Positions 36,118 to 47,341 of a stretch of 64,000 nucleotides of DNA are shown here, in pieces (within the stretch, counting starts at the first letter, position 1; each line of letters opens with the position of its first letter). The stretch spans positions 1 to 64,000 of the forward strand of contig JADJXL010000005.1 in NCBI GenBank assembly GCA_016715885.1, written 5' to 3'. The position numbers and the translations under genes were made by a program. The notes under the pieces were generated by a model. It did no database searches. It was not told the DNA's origin and was given only the letters and a program-made list of their open reading frames with translations. The DNA is from Polyangiaceae bacterium (GTDB lineage: Bacteria; Myxococcota_A; Polyangia; Polyangiales; Polyangiaceae).

Positions 36118-37950
36118 ATGTGCGGTATCGTGGGATATGTCGGGACCCGAAGCGCGGCCCCCATCATCGTCGATGGGCTCCGGAAACTCGAGTACCGCGG
36201 TTATGACTCCGCTGGAATTGCCATTCACGACGGCCGGTCCATCGAGATCATTCGCACCCTGGGCAAACTCGTACGTTTGTCCGAGGCCCTCGAAAAACGC
36301 CCCCTCCAAGGGTCCACGGGCATCGGACACACCCGCTGGGCAACGCATGGACGACCCAGCGAACAGAACGCTCACCCGCACTCGGCTGGCCCCGTCGCCG
36401 TCGTGCACAACGGCATCATCGAAAACCACGTCGCCATCCGTCAGCAGCTCGAAGCCGAAGGCGTGAAGTTTCTGTCCGACACGGACACGGAGATCGTCGC
36501 GCACTTGGTTCATCGCGAGCTTGGCAAGGGCAAGGCGTCGCTCTTCGAAGCGGTGCAGCGAGCCTTGCGGCACGTCGTCGGCGCATACGCCATCGCGGTG
36601 GTTTCTCGGGACGAACCCGAGGCGATCGTCGTTGCGCGCCATGGCTCGCCGCTCGTCGTGGGCATCGGGGAAGGCGAAATGCTGTGCGGGAGCGACATTC
36701 CCGCGCTGCTTTCGCACACGCGCGACATGGTGTTCCTCGATGATGGCGACGTCGCCGAGCTTCGTGCGAGCGGGTTTCGTTGCGAGACCGTGGCGGGCGA
36801 AGCTGTCAAACGCAGCCCGAAGCGCATCGATTGGAGCCCGGTGCAGGCCGAGCGCGGCGGCTACAAACACTTCATGCGCAAGGAAATCCACGAGCAGCCG
36901 GATGTCGTGGAGGCGACGTTGCGAGGGCGCATCGACCTCACTGCAGGGGACGTGTACGCAGCCGAGATGGGCGTGCCGCCCGAGGTAGCGCAGCGGATTC
37001 GTCGCGTGTACTTCGTCGCGTGCGGGACGAGCCATCATGCAGCGATCGCTGGGCGCTACTGGATGGAGCAGCTTGCGAAAGTGCCGTCGGTCGTCGAGCT
37101 TGCCAGCGAGGTTCGGTATCGCGAACCGTTGTTCTACCCGGACGATCTCGTCGTGGCGGTGAGTCAGTCGGGCGAAACCGCGGACACGCTCGCTGCCGTG
37201 AAGGCCGCGAAAGCAGGCGGCGCGCGCGTGCTTGCCGTCGCAAACGTGCTCGACAGCGCGATCCCGCGAGCGTCCGATGGAGCGCTCTACACGCACGCAG
37301 GTCCCGAAATCGGTGTCGCATCGACGAAGTGCTTCACGACGCAGCTCGCTGCGCTGCTCTTGCTCGCGGTGTACATCGGGCGCCGACGCTCGACGCTGCC
37401 CGACGAACGAGCGCGCAAGGTGCTGCAGGCGCTCTGGGAGACGCCGAGTCATCAGCGCGAGATCCTGGGCGACGCCGACTACGTGCACGCCATCGCCAAG
37501 AAGCTCACGCATGCCAAGGACGTGCTTTTCCTCGGCCGAGGGCTCGGTTTTCCGATCGCGCTCGAAGGTGCTTTGAAGCTGAAGGAAATTTCATACGCGC
37601 ACGCCGAAGGTTACGCGGCGGGCGAAATGAAACACGGGCCCATCGCGCTCATCGACGAGACGATGCCGGTCGTGGCGGTTTGCCCGATGGACGCTCAGTA
37701 CGACAAGATGCTGTCGAACGTGCAAGAGGTTCGAGCGCGTGAAGGTCAAGTCATCGCCATCGCGACCAAAGGCGACGAAGCGATGCTCGAGGTTGCGGCC
37801 CATGCGGTTTGGATTCCGAAAGTGCCCGACGAGGTGCTGCCGCTGCTGACGGTCTTGCCCTTGCAGCTCATCGCGTACTTCGTGGCCAACATCAAAGGCA
37901 ACGACGTCGATCAGCCGCGCAACTTGGCCAAAACCGTCACGGTGGAGTGA
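36118..37950 (+). CDS. glmS: glutamine-fructose-6-phosphate aminotransferase, intact copy
   Basis: A 610-residue enzyme, the usual GlmS length, that makes glucosamine-6-phosphate from fructose-6-phosphate and glutamine, the first step to UDP-GlcNAc. After Met the catalytic Cys opens the glutaminase domain (CGIVGYVGTR); GHTRWATHG and VHNGIIEN follow. Two SIS domains come next (FVACGTSHHAA, SQSGETADT; and FLGRGLGFPIALEGALKLKE), and the C-terminus PRNLAKTVTVE is the canonical end. GAGG lies 7 bases before the ATG. Bases 36460 onward are repeated at 45725. A glmS ribozyme was not found upstream, as expected outside Firmicutes. Confidence 0.97.
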   Translation: MCGIVGYVGTRSAAPIIVDGLRKLEYRGYDSAGIAIHDGRSIEIIRTLGKLVRLSEALEKRPLQGSTGIGHTRWATHGRPSEQNAHPHSAGPVAVVHNGIIENHVAIRQQLEAEGVKFLSDTDTEIVAHLVHRELGKGKASLFEAVQRALRHVVGAYAIAVVSRDEPEAIVVARHGSPLVVGIGEGEMLCGSDIPALLSHTRDMVFLDDGDVAELRASGFRCETVAGEAVKRSPKRIDWSPVQAERGGYKHFMRKEIHEQPDVVEATLRGRIDLTAGDVYAAEMGVPPEVAQRIRRVYFVACGTSHHAAIAGRYWMEQLAKVPSVVELASEVRYREPLFYPDDLVVAVSQSGETADTLAAVKAAKAGGARVLAVANVLDSAIPRASDGALYTHAGPEIGVASTKCFTTQLAALLLLAVYIGRRRSTLPDERARKVLQALWETPSHQREILGDADYVHAIAKKLTHAKDVLFLGRGLGFPIALEGALKLKEISYAHAEGYAAGEMKHGPIALIDETMPVVAVCPMDAQYDKMLSNVQEVRAREGQVIAIATKGDEAMLEVAAHAVWIPKVPDEVLPLLTVLPLQLIAYFVANIKGNDVDQPRNLAKTVTVE

Positions 37951-38220
37951 CGAGCGGCGAAGGTTTCAGCGAACAGCGAAGGGTTGCACCCTGGCGGCGT
38001 CACCGCGCTGGTGATGATGGGCGCATGTACATGCTTGCGTGGTCACCAAGGTGGTGACGATGGGCGCACTTGCATGCTTGCGATGTTACCAAGCTGGTGA
38101 CGACGGTCGGACGTTCACCCTTCCGTGTTGACCATGCTGGTGACGGGCATCGATGGTCGACCCTTTCGGCGCGACGAATGTCGTGATGTTCGTCGATCCT
38201 GCAACCTGGACTTGTCACGA
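36460..38220. repeat. long direct repeat, left copy (glmS 3' part plus downstream array)
   Basis: This 1761-bp segment recurs at 45725-47417. Outside the poly-G-damaged stretch in the right copy, the two differ only at scattered, mostly silent positions (for example Phe/Tyr in GLGFP versus GLGYP), so they are real diverged copies and not an assembly echo. Together they bracket 7.5 kb carrying the Rhs gene. Confidence 0.9.
37999..38144. repeat. four 17-bp palindromes on a 43-bp period
   Basis: Palindromes of type GTCACCA-N3-TGGTGAC start at 37999, 38042, 38085 and 38128, exactly 43 bp apart (4 turns of the helix). The second, GTCACCAAGGTGGTGAC, is perfect; the others have one to three mismatches. 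The 26-bp spacers of the first two are nearly identical and share GATGGGCGCA and CATGCTTGCG. The even phasing suggests a protein-binding array or iteron-like site. It starts 48 bp after the glmS stop. Confidence 0.75.
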
Positions 38221-38238
38221 AGGTCGTCTTTCGATGTA

Positions 38239-38988
38239 ATGCGCATCATGTCCAATCCCACTCCCGAGGTTGTGGGCTCGCAAAAAGCCTACGAGCAATT
38301 CCTTCTTGAAGCAGAAGCGTTGGCCGATGCCGACGTGCGGCCATTTCGTGCTGACGGATCGCTGGCGCTTCACAATGTCGAGATGGGTCTCGACGCCATT
38401 TCGCCCCACGTTGATCGGCTCAAAGCAGAATTGCCGACAGTGGACGTTGTCGCGCTGCAACAGCTCCCCGACTTGGCACTTGCGGTCATTTATGCGGCGG
38501 CGCAGGTGGATCGTACGAGTGACGGGTCGACGGGGGCGCTCATCGAGAAGGCCCGAGTATCGCGCACCTTGTTGCTTACATCGGCCGAAGCATTGGCTGT
38601 AGCCGGAGTTTTGCCGGCGCATGACGTCGAGCGCATTCGCGTGGGCACGGGGTCGATCGACTTGGCGCAAGACAACATTGATTTGGCTGCGCTCATGACG
38701 AAGCACGCCGCGGCCATTGCGGGAAAAACGGCGGTCACGCCGGAGCAGATCACGGAGGCTGCAAATGGGGGAACGGAGCTACTCAAACGGCTCAAGCCCA
38801 AGGGTACGCGGAGCAAGGACCCGGCAACCGAGGCTGTCGCTTTGCGTGATCGATTTTGGACGCTGCTCGCGACGCGGCACAAGGAGCTGCGCCGCGTGGG
38901 CATGTGGTTATGGATGGACGAGGTGGATCGATTCGTTCCAGCCTTGCAATCGCGGTCGGTGCGTCGGAAGAAGACGGAAAACGGTTGA
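38239..38988 (+). CDS. hypothetical helical protein in the island
   Basis: A 249-residue protein (ATG 38239; ATG 38248 starting MSNPTPEVVG is equally possible). It is soluble and helical, without signal peptide, with a basic C-terminus (SRSVRRKKTENG) and Trp-rich segment GMWLWMDEVDRFVP. No family recognised. It is the first gene of the segment bracketed by the glmS repeats; its first codons lie just beyond the left repeat's end, so its promoter region must include repeat sequence. Confidence 0.7.
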   Translation: MRIMSNPTPEVVGSQKAYEQFLLEAEALADADVRPFRADGSLALHNVEMGLDAISPHVDRLKAELPTVDVVALQQLPDLALAVIYAAAQVDRTSDGSTGALIEKARVSRTLLLTSAEALAVAGVLPAHDVERIRVGTGSIDLAQDNIDLAALMTKHAAAIAGKTAVTPEQITEAANGGTELLKRLKPKGTRSKDPATEAVALRDRFWTLLATRHKELRRVGMWLWMDEVDRFVPALQSRSVRRKKTENG

Positions 38989-39181
38989 GGACGCTGGGGC
39001 GGGGATACAGGCGCGTACTTCTCCTCCCAGCGCTTCTTTCACGCTTGATCGTCGGGCGACCCCTCGCCCCGCGACACTGTCCCGCCACGCCAAACTTACT
39101 GGGTGCGTCGAACCCCATGTCCGATTTCTCCGAATCTTGGAGACCAGTGACACGGTGTCACCGGCACCAACATCGAGATTT

Positions 39182-39556
39182 TCACGAGAAACGGAGCCGT
39201 CCTGCGCGCCATTCCCGAAGTACCATCTTCGCTGCGAATTCTTCAAGTGACGACGGCCCGATGGCAATGCTTTCAAGTATCCGGATCGCGCGTTCTGGAT
39301 CCAATTCAAGCGCGTGTGCAGCCACCCATCCGCGAACCCTCATGTCGTCGTCCTCGAGCAACTGCATGAATCGACGTTGGTCATCCGCATCGCGGTCCCG
39401 AATTTGTCGAAAAATTGCGTGAATGCGCGCATATGCCTGGTTTGCAATTCGGTGGTTTCCCTCGTAGCTCGCGACACGATGTTTGATCGCTGCTTCGCGG
39501 TACGCGTTCAGCATTTCATTCATATCTTCCGCGGCATTTACGGATTTCCTCTTCAT
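39182..39556 (-). CDS. DUF2019 protein, candidate immunity protein
   Basis: A 124-residue protein matching DUF2019, small HEAT-like helical proteins (AYREAAIKHRVASYEGNHR, RFMQLLEDDDMRVRGWVAAH, then FAAKMVLREWRAG). ATG 39556 overlaps the Rhs stop by ATGA; an ATG at 39565 is in the same frame. DUF2019 genes are commonly found beside polymorphic toxin genes, and the direct overlap with a toxin-like C-terminus makes an immunity role likely. The 193 bp beyond its end (38989-39181) hold only a 15-bp palindrome at 39147-39161. Confidence 0.82.
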   Translation of the reverse strand: MKRKSVNAAEDMNEMLNAYREAAIKHRVASYEGNHRIANQAYARIHAIFRQIRDRDADDQRRFMQLLEDDDMRVRGWVAAHALELDPERAIRILESIAIGPSSLEEFAAKMVLREWRAGRLRFS

Positions 39557-42500
39557 GGGTGCCACCCGAACGTGCGCAATAGGTCTATGCCAAATGCGTG
39601 TTGGTCCTCAAACGATTGTGGACTTAGCCATTTGCGAACTATGTTTCCCCCCGCAAAATCTTGCTTGCTCGAATAATAGCCGCTGACTTTTTCGTGAAGT
39701 ACTTTTTCAACAGCCACGATGTTCTCCACGTTATGTATCCTCTTCGCTCCAAATCTGAGCACGTTCCACCACGTTTGTTCTACAACGTGGTGCCACTGCA
39801 TTCCTTCGCCAGCCGGACCCATCGCACGTTTGAATGCACGGAACGAGCTGTATCCACCCGGAACATTCGTACCAGCAAGCTTGCCAGCGGCAACTCCAAC
39901 CACCGCCGCTGCCACCGGCAGCGTCGCCGCGCCAATTTCCTCCGGATTCTCCTTGTCTATCGCGTGATATAGCCGCGCGCCCATCACGCCGATCTGATTC
40001 AGCGGATTGCCCACGTTGTAGGCGTCGCCCGCTGCAGCAAGAATACCGCCGTTCGGGTGCCCATCATAAGCTGCTTTCGCGCGCAGACCCATTTGTATGG
40101 CGAGCTCGGACGTGCCCATCGTCGAGATGGCGAGATTCACGCGCATGGCCGTGACCGCCATGCCCGTCACGCTCTCGATCGCCATCCCCTTCGCAAATCG
40201 GAACCCCCACGAATCCGTCACCGCATTGCCGCTCGGGCAGCCACTTTGCGACGCCCCCGCGCACGGACGCGGCGTGATGCCCGTGCCAGTCGGACATCCC
40301 GACGAATTGACCGCATCGCTCCCCGCCGGAAACGGCATTCCCGCAATGCCAACCGCGACGTCATGGAGCAAGCCCGGTTCCAGGTTCCCACCGATGTTCG
40401 GCGGTGCCAAGTTGATATCGGGCGCATTGACCGATGCAAACCATTCGCCGTAAGCACGCCGCGATTCCGGATTGAACCCCGTGGGGTCGACCCAATTCAG
40501 TGGGCTTTGTTCAACGTACGCAAATCGGTTCAGCGACGGTGAAAACGTTGGATCCGCAATGAACGGATCCGGCGTGGGAAAGCGCGACGTTTTCGTGTCG
40601 AATACGCGGCCGCGCATGTCGATGAGGCCAATCTCGTCGTCATGCCTATGCCCGGTAAAACCATCGCGCACGTCGGACGGCGGCCCCGTCGGCGGATTTC
40701 CATCGATGTCCACGCGAGCACCGAATGGCGCGTAATACAAGCGTTCGCGCGGCTTCCCATCGGAATCCGTGACGAGCGACGTCGAGCCGAGCGCATCGCC
40801 GTGCAAATACACCGTTTCCCGTGGAATCATCGCGCCGGGCTTGTAGATGATGTCCGCAATGCCTCCGACGTGGAAAACGTGGACCATGCCTTGCGCAGAT
40901 TCGCGCCTCTCGTAGACGCCGCCAATGTAAATGGTTTGCTCGTCGACGCTCGTCTTCGATACACGCTGGTTGTGGGCGTCGTATTGAAAGAGCGTCATTC
41001 CGGAATTCGTCGTCACGCTCGAGGGCAAATCGAAGTCGGTGTACACGATCGATCGCCCGCCGCCATTGAGCACGCGGCCTCGGTTGTCGTACGCGTACAA
41101 TCCGAGCGGCTGGCTATCATTCAAAATCGCGCGCGGCCGTCCTCCATTGCCGTGCGTGTACTGCTGCTGCACGGATCCATTGTGCACGACCTTTTCCAGG
41201 CTGCTCAGCCGGTCGTACCCATACCTCGTGGCATGCGTTGCGTTCGGCGTGAGCAATTTCCATTGCGTGAGCCGCGACAAGTCGTCGTGCGTGAACACCT
41301 CCTCACGCTGCATCACGTAATCCACGCGCGACGTCATTCGACCCGCGTCGTCGTACAGCATGCCCACGTGATGTAAATCGGCACCGTTTTCAGGATGCAC
41401 GCGAATGCTTTCGAGCTGCCCGCTAAGCGCGTTGTACGCATTCGTCGTGGTGAGAGCGTTGCCCGTCACGCTCGTGACCAGCTCTCCCTCGCGATTGCGT
41501 TCTTTCACGTGCCACAAGGTTGCCTTTGGTTGTCCGGGTGAAATATCATCGATGCGCTCGACATAGCCGAATGCATTATATGTTTGCTGAATGGTCGTGC
41601 GCCCGAGGCCCGCGACGTCGGGGTATGCCATCGTGTCGATGCGATCGAATGCATCGTACGAAGTCGTCACCTTGAAGACCTCGCCATGGACGGTCCACGC
41701 GGTGTCCGTCAGCCTGCTGAGGTCGTCATAGTTGTATTCCGTTTGCACGCCGAAAGCACTCGTTGCGAGGGACAGCTTGCCCGCCTTCTTCGTGTCGTAG
41801 ACCCATTGGCTCATCCCATCGACCGATTGCAACGTTTCCACGCGACCGATGACGTCGCGCTGGTAGATGCGCTCGTCCCCGGCAATCGTTTCGCGCATCA
41901 ATTCGCGATGGCCATTGTATTGCGCGGTGCGCATGCCTGCGTCCGGATCGATGATCGATGTCCGGTTTCCTCGCACATCGTAGAGCATCGATGTGACGTT
42001 GCCATTCGGATCGGTCAGGCTTTTCAAAAGATCAAAAGGCCCGTATTGGTAGCGGGTATGCAGCTCATCGTAGGTCCAATTCCACGGCGGCGTATTCGGA
42101 GGTGACGTGACGACTCGTTCCACCATTTCAATAATGCGCCCGTCCTTGTCGCGCACTTCTTGACGCTGCCGTCCAAGCGAATCCTCGGTCGTCGTCGTGA
42201 ACATCGAATGCGTCGCTTCCACGGCGTACGTATTGGCATGCGCCGTAAGGATTGGCCGATCAAGGCTATCGTATTGCGTGCTCGTCGACGGTATCTTATT
42301 GAGGTCCACCCCAATCTCGGCCGGACGATTGATACGCCAAACGCGCCCCAACACGTCGAACTCGCGTGTCACTTGGCTCCACGTGCCATCAAATCCACGG
42401 CCGCGCGTTTCAATGTTGCGCCCGCGGTCGTCGACAAATGCGAGCGTTTGCCGATTGTCACTCGATTGCGACGATGATTCTGTACCACGAATAAAACCGT

Positions 42501-45500
42501 TTTCCATCCACGGCGCGTGGGTCAGTGCTACCGCGCTGCCGCCGTCACGTGAAGCCTGAAGTATTCTTCCAAGGTCGTCGTGCACCCATTGTGTCAAAAT
42601 ACCATTTTCATCGGTCGCCGCCAAGGGCACACCGAGTGACGGATGCGTGATGATCCACTGCTCATGATTCAGCGCGTTTCGCCTCTTCGTAACAAAAGCG
42701 CCTTCGTCGTCGTATTCGATGAACGTCGTCCGCGGGCAACCGTCTGCCTGCGGGCAAAGCAACGTATTCGGCGTGATCGTTCGGTGCTCTTCAATGACCA
42801 AGCCGTTGGCACGCGCATAATGGATACGCTGGTATGCCGCCGGATCGCCGGGCTCGATTTCGACGGTTTCGAGCAGCCCATTCGCGTCGTGTGCGAATTG
42901 CGTGTGGCGGGTCGTCGACATGCCGGAGATATCGATGGACGTTACCGTGCGCGATTCCGCTAAACCAACGAGCCAATCATTTTCGCGAATGTCGTACGTC
43001 CATTCGACCGCTTCATACGTGCCGCCAAGCGTATGGCGCGTCGACGAGCGCAAATTGCCCATCCAATCAAAGTGAAGCGTTCCCGACGCGCGCAGCGGCG
43101 CAAACCAATTGATGGGCGGTTCGACGATAAACGGCGTGCTTCCGCTATTGACTTGCACCGACGTCTCCCACTCGGCCGAATCCCACGCTGTCGGGTGCAC
43201 GAAATACGTTTTGCCGTCGTGGAGCCAATCGACGACCACGTTTTGTTGCTGCACGCGCACTCGCGCAGGAACGACGCCAGCCACAGGAGACGCTCCCGCA
43301 CCAAGAGCGTGTTCAACAACGGGCGTGATTTCGACGACGCGTTTCGCTCGAAATGCACCGGGCGCAAAACGCTTGTTCGTGTTCGGGCTCGTTTGAATGA
43401 TCGTGTGGTCGTAGTACGTCGTCGTTTGCCGCGGCCTGTCAGGCTCCCATTCCCGCACGACGCCGTAACCGAGGAACCCGCGTCCTTGGCGATCGAAAAC
43501 CGGCTCGCCGAACGAATAATGCCGATCACGTGGCGTGCCGGTGCGCGATTCGATGCGGGCGACGACGCTGGCCCCGCGCCGCACACACGCGAGCGGATAT
43601 GCCTGCATACATGATTGCGGATCCACGTCGGGCGCATAACTACGCGTGTATGTAATGCGCTCGCGCCAATCGGACCCGTCGTCGCCAACTTCGATGAGCC
43701 GATCCGGGTCGCCACCGCGCATGGTGATCGCTTGGAAATGCGTCCGTTTTGCAGAATCGACCCACACGCGCAACAAGTCGTCGCGACCATTGCCGTCGAA
43801 GTCGCCACGAAAAACGCCGGCATCATAGATGCTGTCGGATTCATCCAGGAATGCGGCGTCATCAATCACATCGTCGTTGCCATCGCCATCGAGATCGCCG
43901 ACTGTGATGGTATCGGGGGCGTTGGTCGACGCAATGTCGAGCAAGCCATCACCATCGACGTCGCCGAGCGTATCGTTGCCGGCATGGAATTCCGATTTGC
44001 CATCGCCGTCGAGGTCGGCCAAATACACGGGGCCGTCACCAATGAATGAAATGTGTGCCAATAGATTGAATGATCCGAACGTGCCATCACCGATGTTTTG
44101 GGCGCACCACCAGACGGCGCTCACCATGGGATCGGGCGACGGCAGCGTATACGACGGTCGTTCACGACAAAGATCCAGCAAACCGTCACCATTGACATCA
44201 CCAAATCGAACGCCAAAAATCTCCGTGTAAAGCGCATTGTAGCCGGTGACGTACGGGTCCTGATGCCACAATTCATCCGTATTCGGCAGCTTTTTCCACG
44301 GTGCAAACTTGCCAGTTGGATCAGCTCGATAAATCCACTTTTCCCATTTGAGCGGCTTTTCTGAAAGCGTCCGCGTTCCAACGAGCTCGATGCGACCATC
44401 CCCGTCGATATCGACGGCCACCGCGTCCGGCCCCGGGATCGTCGTACTTGCAACGGCCTGCGCTGAATTAGCCGATACGTACGTCACGCTATCATGAAGC
44501 CCCAACGCAATGTGTACATCGTCTTTGCCGTCGCCATTTGCATCGAGTACGCGGATCTGCTCGCGCGGAATCGCGCCATGGCGGACGTGCTCCCATATCG
44601 TGGAAAACGTGTCCTTGGTGCCCGGCGGCCTTTTGCTGTATTGAAACGTTCGCGCTTGCAAACATCCGCCCAATGCGCCACACCGCTCAATCGATGATAG
44701 CAGCGGCCGATCGGTATCGGCGCTCTTCTCATACGTCAATGCGTATGACCACGCAAGCGCGGTCGTGCCGTGCTCATTGGGACCATGCATTTCGATCGAC
44801 GTGAGCAATTGCGACACGTCACGCTCGTGATATGCATGAGCGCTCGCATCCCACACCCGCACGAACGCAGGCATGCCGTTCGGTTCGTAATGACATTCGA
44901 CTTTACGCCGCGGAGTTTCGGTATTCGAAGCTGTGTATTCGATTTTCTCGATGTCGAAAATGAATTGTTGATAGGGGGCCTTTTCTTCGTGACGATAAAA
45001 ATAATCAATCCGGTTGCCAATTCGGTCTCGTTCGGACGACAGCGCCCAGAAACGCGTCTTCGATCCGTCGTATTGAACGGCTTTGTATGTACGAATGCGC
45101 CCGTCTTTCGTCCATACCTCCCAACCATTGGGTATGTCTCCGCCGGACAATGCCACAATCTTCGCAAACGATTCATTTTCAGTACGCCATTCACCACCGT
45201 CGATAGAAACGAGAAATTGTCCATCCAAGCAAAATGCACTCGGAAACCCGGCATGACCATGGCTCGCAAAGGTCGGCGCGCAATATCGAATGAATGACGT
45301 CGCTCCTCGTAAGGACCATCCCAATCCCACACTGTCACGTCCCGCGCCGCTCGAATACGATAGCGATAACATTGGGGCCATGCCCGCACGTGCAGGCGGC
45401 ACATCCAATGGAATGTCAATTTGGTATTCCCCTGTCGGAGAAACGCCGGATGATTGCAACAACGTTCCCAGGGTGAATGCAGCGGGGAGAATAGGATCGG

Positions 45501-45630
45501 CAGACAGTTTCGGCGCTATCGCGTTCTGATGCGTTGCTACCGCATTTTTGCCGCCCGAACCACGTGATGAATCGCCACATGCAGCCATGACGAACATGAC
45601 GAGCATGGCGAAAAGAAGGCGGTAAAGCAT
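39553..45630 (-). CDS. SpvB/FG-GAP/YD-repeat (Rhs) lipoprotein with C-terminal nuclease-like toxin
   Basis: A 2025-residue protein. A lipoprotein signal (MLYRLLFAMLVMFVMAAC) opens it. Next come an SpvB-like domain (about 45-245, EYQIDIPLDVPPARAGMAP and LSLSYSSGAGRDSVGLGWSL), Asp-rich FG-GAP repeats (about 365-595, DIDGDGRIEL, DVNGDGLLDL), a TcdB-middle-like region, YD repeats (about 860-1540) and the Rhs core (about 1600-1715, YLHGDALGSTSLVTD to NWVDPTGF). The variable tail (1715-2025) ends with QWHHVVEQ, HNVENIVAV and LHEKVSGYYSS, the pattern of an HNH/His-Me finger nuclease. The Rhs shell would encapsulate the toxin. It is surface-anchored rather than VgrG-linked. The DUF2019 gene overlaps its stop. 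Confidence 0.92.
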   Translation of the reverse strand: MLYRLLFAMLVMFVMAACGDSSRGSGGKNAVATHQNAIAPKLSADPILPAAFTLGTLLQSSGVSPTGEYQIDIPLDVPPARAGMAPMLSLSYSSGAGRDSVGLGWSLRGATSFIRYCAPTFASHGHAGFPSAFCLDGQFLVSIDGGEWRTENESFAKIVALSGGDIPNGWEVWTKDGRIRTYKAVQYDGSKTRFWALSSERDRIGNRIDYFYRHEEKAPYQQFIFDIEKIEYTASNTETPRRKVECHYEPNGMPAFVRVWDASAHAYHERDVSQLLTSIEMHGPNEHGTTALAWSYALTYEKSADTDRPLLSSIERCGALGGCLQARTFQYSKRPPGTKDTFSTIWEHVRHGAIPREQIRVLDANGDGKDDVHIALGLHDSVTYVSANSAQAVASTTIPGPDAVAVDIDGDGRIELVGTRTLSEKPLKWEKWIYRADPTGKFAPWKKLPNTDELWHQDPYVTGYNALYTEIFGVRFGDVNGDGLLDLCRERPSYTLPSPDPMVSAVWWCAQNIGDGTFGSFNLLAHISFIGDGPVYLADLDGDGKSEFHAGNDTLGDVDGDGLLDIASTNAPDTITVGDLDGDGNDDVIDDAAFLDESDSIYDAGVFRGDFDGNGRDDLLRVWVDSAKRTHFQAITMRGGDPDRLIEVGDDGSDWRERITYTRSYAPDVDPQSCMQAYPLACVRRGASVVARIESRTGTPRDRHYSFGEPVFDRQGRGFLGYGVVREWEPDRPRQTTTYYDHTIIQTSPNTNKRFAPGAFRAKRVVEITPVVEHALGAGASPVAGVVPARVRVQQQNVVVDWLHDGKTYFVHPTAWDSAEWETSVQVNSGSTPFIVEPPINWFAPLRASGTLHFDWMGNLRSSTRHTLGGTYEAVEWTYDIRENDWLVGLAESRTVTSIDISGMSTTRHTQFAHDANGLLETVEIEPGDPAAYQRIHYARANGLVIEEHRTITPNTLLCPQADGCPRTTFIEYDDEGAFVTKRRNALNHEQWIITHPSLGVPLAATDENGILTQWVHDDLGRILQASRDGGSAVALTHAPWMENGFIRGTESSSQSSDNRQTLAFVDDRGRNIETRGRGFDGTWSQVTREFDVLGRVWRINRPAEIGVDLNKIPSTSTQYDSLDRPILTAHANTYAVEATHSMFTTTTEDSLGRQRQEVRDKDGRIIEMVERVVTSPPNTPPWNWTYDELHTRYQYGPFDLLKSLTDPNGNVTSMLYDVRGNRTSIIDPDAGMRTAQYNGHRELMRETIAGDERIYQRDVIGRVETLQSVDGMSQWVYDTKKAGKLSLATSAFGVQTEYNYDDLSRLTDTAWTVHGEVFKVTTSYDAFDRIDTMAYPDVAGLGRTTIQQTYNAFGYVERIDDISPGQPKATLWHVKERNREGELVTSVTGNALTTTNAYNALSGQLESIRVHPENGADLHHVGMLYDDAGRMTSRVDYVMQREEVFTHDDLSRLTQWKLLTPNATHATRYGYDRLSSLEKVVHNGSVQQQYTHGNGGRPRAILNDSQPLGLYAYDNRGRVLNGGGRSIVYTDFDLPSSVTTNSGMTLFQYDAHNQRVSKTSVDEQTIYIGGVYERRESAQGMVHVFHVGGIADIIYKPGAMIPRETVYLHGDALGSTSLVTDSDGKPRERLYYAPFGARVDIDGNPPTGPPSDVRDGFTGHRHDDEIGLIDMRGRVFDTKTSRFPTPDPFIADPTFSPSLNRFAYVEQSPLNWVDPTGFNPESRRAYGEWFASVNAPDINLAPPNIGGNLEPGLLHDVAVGIAGMPFPAGSDAVNSSGCPTGTGITPRPCAGASQSGCPSGNAVTDSWGFRFAKGMAIESVTGMAVTAMRVNLAISTMGTSELAIQMGLRAKAAYDGHPNGGILAAAGDAYNVGNPLNQIGVMGARLYHAIDKENPEEIGAATLPVAAAVVGVAAGKLAGTNVPGGYSSFRAFKRAMGPAGEGMQWHHVVEQTWWNVLRFGAKRIHNVENIVAVEKVLHEKVSGYYSSKQDFAGGNIVRKWLSPQSFEDQHAFGIDLLRTFGWHP

Positions 45631-45724
45631 GACAGAACCCCCGACGTGGCACGATGTGTCGACGAGGGTACAACAAGCGGCGAAACGGAGTCAACGGACC
45701 CTCTGTCGCAATGGCCTCACCAAT

Positions 45725-47147
<1,423 letters not shown>

Positions 47148-47195
47148 CGAGCGGCGAAGGTTTCAGCGAACAGCGAAGGGTTGCACCCTGGCGGC

Positions 47196-47341
47196 GTCAC
47201 CGCGCTGGTGATGATGGGCGCATGTACATGCTTGCGTGGTCACCAAGGTGGTGACGATGGGCGCACTTGCATGCTTGCGATGTTACCAAGCTGGTGACGA
47301 CGGTCGGACGTTCACCCTTCCGTGTTGACCATGCTGGTGAC
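47196..47341. repeat. second copy of the 43-bp palindrome array
   Basis: Four palindromes start at 47196, 47239, 47282 and 47325, identical to the array after intact glmS (37999-38144). The copy is carried in the long repeat. Confidence 0.75.

Noticed and set aside
34768..37512. A 914-codon frame on the minus strand covering the propeller gene and much of glmS
   Set aside because: Its N-terminal two thirds are antisense to glmS and Arg/His-rich; a good ribosome site and lipoprotein signal mark the true start at 35937.
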